Source: Streptomyces smyrnaeus
GTDB taxonomy: Bacteria > Actinomycetota > Actinomycetes > Streptomycetales > Streptomycetaceae
Length of the DNA: 64,000 bases
NCBI RefSeq assembly: GCF_017676345.1
Contig: NZ_JAFFZM010000002.1
Location: 496,001 to 560,000, forward strand
Direction of reading: 5' to 3'
The notes under the pieces were generated by a model that was not told the DNA's origin, did not search any database, and saw only the letters and a list, made by a program, of their open reading frames with translations. Shown here piece after piece: positions 62,736-64,000 of this stretch. The translations under genes and the position numbers were made by a program. How positions within the stretch are numbered: the stretch's first letter is position 1; every line of letters begins with the position of its first letter.

Positions 62736-64000
62736 ATGGCGGGGCATCTCAGCCCACTTCACCACCCCCAGCACCTCGCGGACGCCGCAGAACTGACCAG
62801 TGGCAACCGGGGACTCGCGATCGTGATCGCGGTTGTCGCGCTCGCAGCGCTCGGCGTCGCCATGGTGTTGGTACGACAAGTGCTCGCCGCGGGCGAAGGC
62901 ACCGACAGCATGAAGAAGATCGCTGCCGCCGTTCAGGAAGGCGCGAACGCCTACCTGGCGCGGCAGTTGCGCACCCTCGGCGTATTCGCGGTGGTTGTCT
63001 TCTTCCTGCTCATGCTGTTGCCGGCCGATGATATGGAACAGCGGATCGGCCGTTCGTTGTTCTTCCTGGTCGGGGCAGGTTTCTCGGCGGCCACGGGTTA
63101 TATCGGCATGTGGCTCGCGGTACGCAGCAATGTGCGTGTTGCTGCTGCTGCGCGTGAGGCGACCCCGGCGCCGGGTGCGGCGGAACCGTCCGGTGATCTC
63201 ACCGCTGTTTCCCACAAAGCGATGAAGATCGCTTTTCGTACCGGTGGTGTCGTCGGAATGTTCACCGTCGGGCTCGGCCTGCTGGGTGCCGCGTGCGTGG
63301 TGCTCGTCTACGCGGCCGACGCACCGAAGGTGCTGGAGGGCTTCGGTCTCGGTGCCGCGTTGATCGCGATGTTCATGCGAGTCGGCGGCGGCATCTTCAC
63401 CAAGGCCGCCGATGTCGGCGCCGACCTCGTGGGCAAGGTCGAACAGGGGATCCCCGAGGACGACCCGCGCAACGCCGCCACCATCGCGGACAACGTCGGC
63501 GACAACGTCGGGGACTGCGCCGGTATGGCGGCCGACCTGTTCGAGTCGTACGCGGTGACGCTGGTGGCCGCGCTCATTCTGGGCACGGCCGTCTTCGGCA
63601 ACGAGGGATTGATCTTCCCGCTGATCGTTCCCGCCATCGGCGTGATCACCGCCATGCTCGGGGTGTTCGCCGTGGCGCCGCGCCGCGCCGACCGCAGCGG
63701 GATGACGGCGATCAACCGCGGCTTCTTCATCTCGGCCGTGATCTCGCTCGTGCTGGTGGCCATCGCCGCGTTCGCGTACCTGCCCTCCAGCTACGCGGAC
63801 CTCAAGGGCGTCTCCGGCGACGACGCGCAGGAGATCCTCGGACACAGCGGTGATCCGCGCATCCTGGCCATCGTGGCCGTCGCCATCGGCATCGTGCTCG
63901 CCGCCGTGATCCAGCAGCTGACCGGTTACTTCACCGAGACCTCCCGCAAGCCCGTACGGGACATCGGCAGGACCTCGCTGACGGGGCCGGCGACCGTCGT
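62736..64000 (+). CDS. hppA: Membrane proton-pumping pyrophosphatase (cut by right edge)
   Basis: Only the first 421 codons are present; the rest lies off the right edge. VGADLVGKVEQGIPEDDPRN and ATIADNVGDNVGDCAGMAAD are the pyrophosphate-binding motifs of H+-PPase (DVGADLVGK and DNVGDNVGDCAGMAADLFES), and 5-6 membrane helices are seen. It couples pyrophosphate hydrolysis to proton translocation. Whether it is K+-dependent depends on residues beyond the window. The start ATG 62736 follows AAGGAGGA. MAGHLSPLHHPQHLADAAE is a streptomycete N-terminus. Confidence 0.95.
   Translation, partial: MAGHLSPLHHPQHLADAAELTSGNRGLAIVIAVVALAALGVAMVLVRQVLAAGEGTDSMKKIAAAVQEGANAYLARQLRTLGVFAVVVFFLLMLLPADDMEQRIGRSLFFLVGAGFSAATGYIGMWLAVRSNVRVAAAAREATPAPGAAEPSGDLTAVSHKAMKIAFRTGGVVGMFTVGLGLLGAACVVLVYAADAPKVLEGFGLGAALIAMFMRVGGGIFTKAADVGADLVGKVEQGIPEDDPRNAATIADNVGDNVGDCAGMAADLFESYAVTLVAALILGTAVFGNEGLIFPLIVPAIGVITAMLGVFAVAPRRADRSGMTAINRGFFISAVISLVLVAIAAFAYLPSSYADLKGVSGDDAQEILGHSGDPRILAIVAVAIGIVLAAVIQQLTGYFTETSRKPVRDIGRTSLTGPATV

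Overview
The window is a high-GC actinobacterial chromosome segment, almost certainly Streptomyces. It carries wblA, bldG, a Crp/Fnr regulator, endonuclease III, acetyl-CoA synthetase, a MarP-like protease, a Tad locus, a proton-pumping pyrophosphatase and aspartokinase. From memory this is the gene order of the S. coelicolor core block that runs roughly from hppA/bldG to ask, here read in the opposite direction. GTG starts and 4-nt ATGA/GTGA overlaps are common. Assignments come from reading motifs and translations; no database search was run.

Layout. 1-5556: 3' end of ask, a SigE-type sigma factor coupled to a membrane-anchored partner, SURF1, and an S9 peptidase. 5658-17735: corrin-ring (cobalamin) cluster in four transcription blocks: cobL-cobM (+), cbiD (-), cobK (+), cobG-cobH-cobIJ (-), then a B12 riboswitch and cobN (+). 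17827-22932: accessory-looking block with a secreted GH16-like protein, a GGCT-like protein, a NERD-nuclease/SF1 helicase, a small unknown and a small secreted unknown. 23261-25010: tRNA-Pro(CGG), metallophosphoesterase and YqeY. 25201-31904: bifunctional penicillin-binding protein, wblA, two coupled ArsA/GET3-like ATPases, DUF4177 and RidA. 32161-41713: NUDIX, MBL hydrolase, crp, nth with a histone-like Lys/Ala tail, a second NUDIX, marP, alpha/beta hydrolase, holin-like membrane protein and nhaA. 41943-52067: acs, a SulP-carbonic anhydrase fusion, a deacetylase-like lipoprotein, a CooC-like ATPase, a degenerate Fic-like protein and a HAD hydrolase. 52169-52290: a 6C small RNA. 52521-58519: Tad/Flp locus. 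58303-64000: DEAD-box helicase with a DUF1998-type end, bldG with its ATPase-fold neighbour, and the start of hppA.

How the genes relate. The cob genes cover C20, C17, C11, C5/C15 and C1 methylation, the 3B hydroxylation, the 6A reduction, the 8X mutase step and cobalt insertion. Later adenosylation and nucleotide-loop steps are not here. CbiD takes the C1 step in an otherwise aerobic-type set. wblA, bldG and crp are developmental and antibiotic regulators scattered among housekeeping genes. The Tad locus has an ATPase, two membrane platform proteins, a pilin-like peptide and two TadE-like pseudopilins, but no prepilin peptidase.

A recurrent feature is short tandem-repeat expansion, both between genes (28,245; 31,973; 18,792; 40,091; 44,150) and inside genes as low-complexity protein segments (CobH N-terminus, CobN, ArsA-like ATPase, Nth, SulP-CA linker, TadB C-terminus, TadE N-terminus). 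The most unusual items are the Nth histone-like tail, the SulP-CA fusion with its long linker, the 6C RNA, the absence of asd next to ask, and an apparent ATC start for nhaA.
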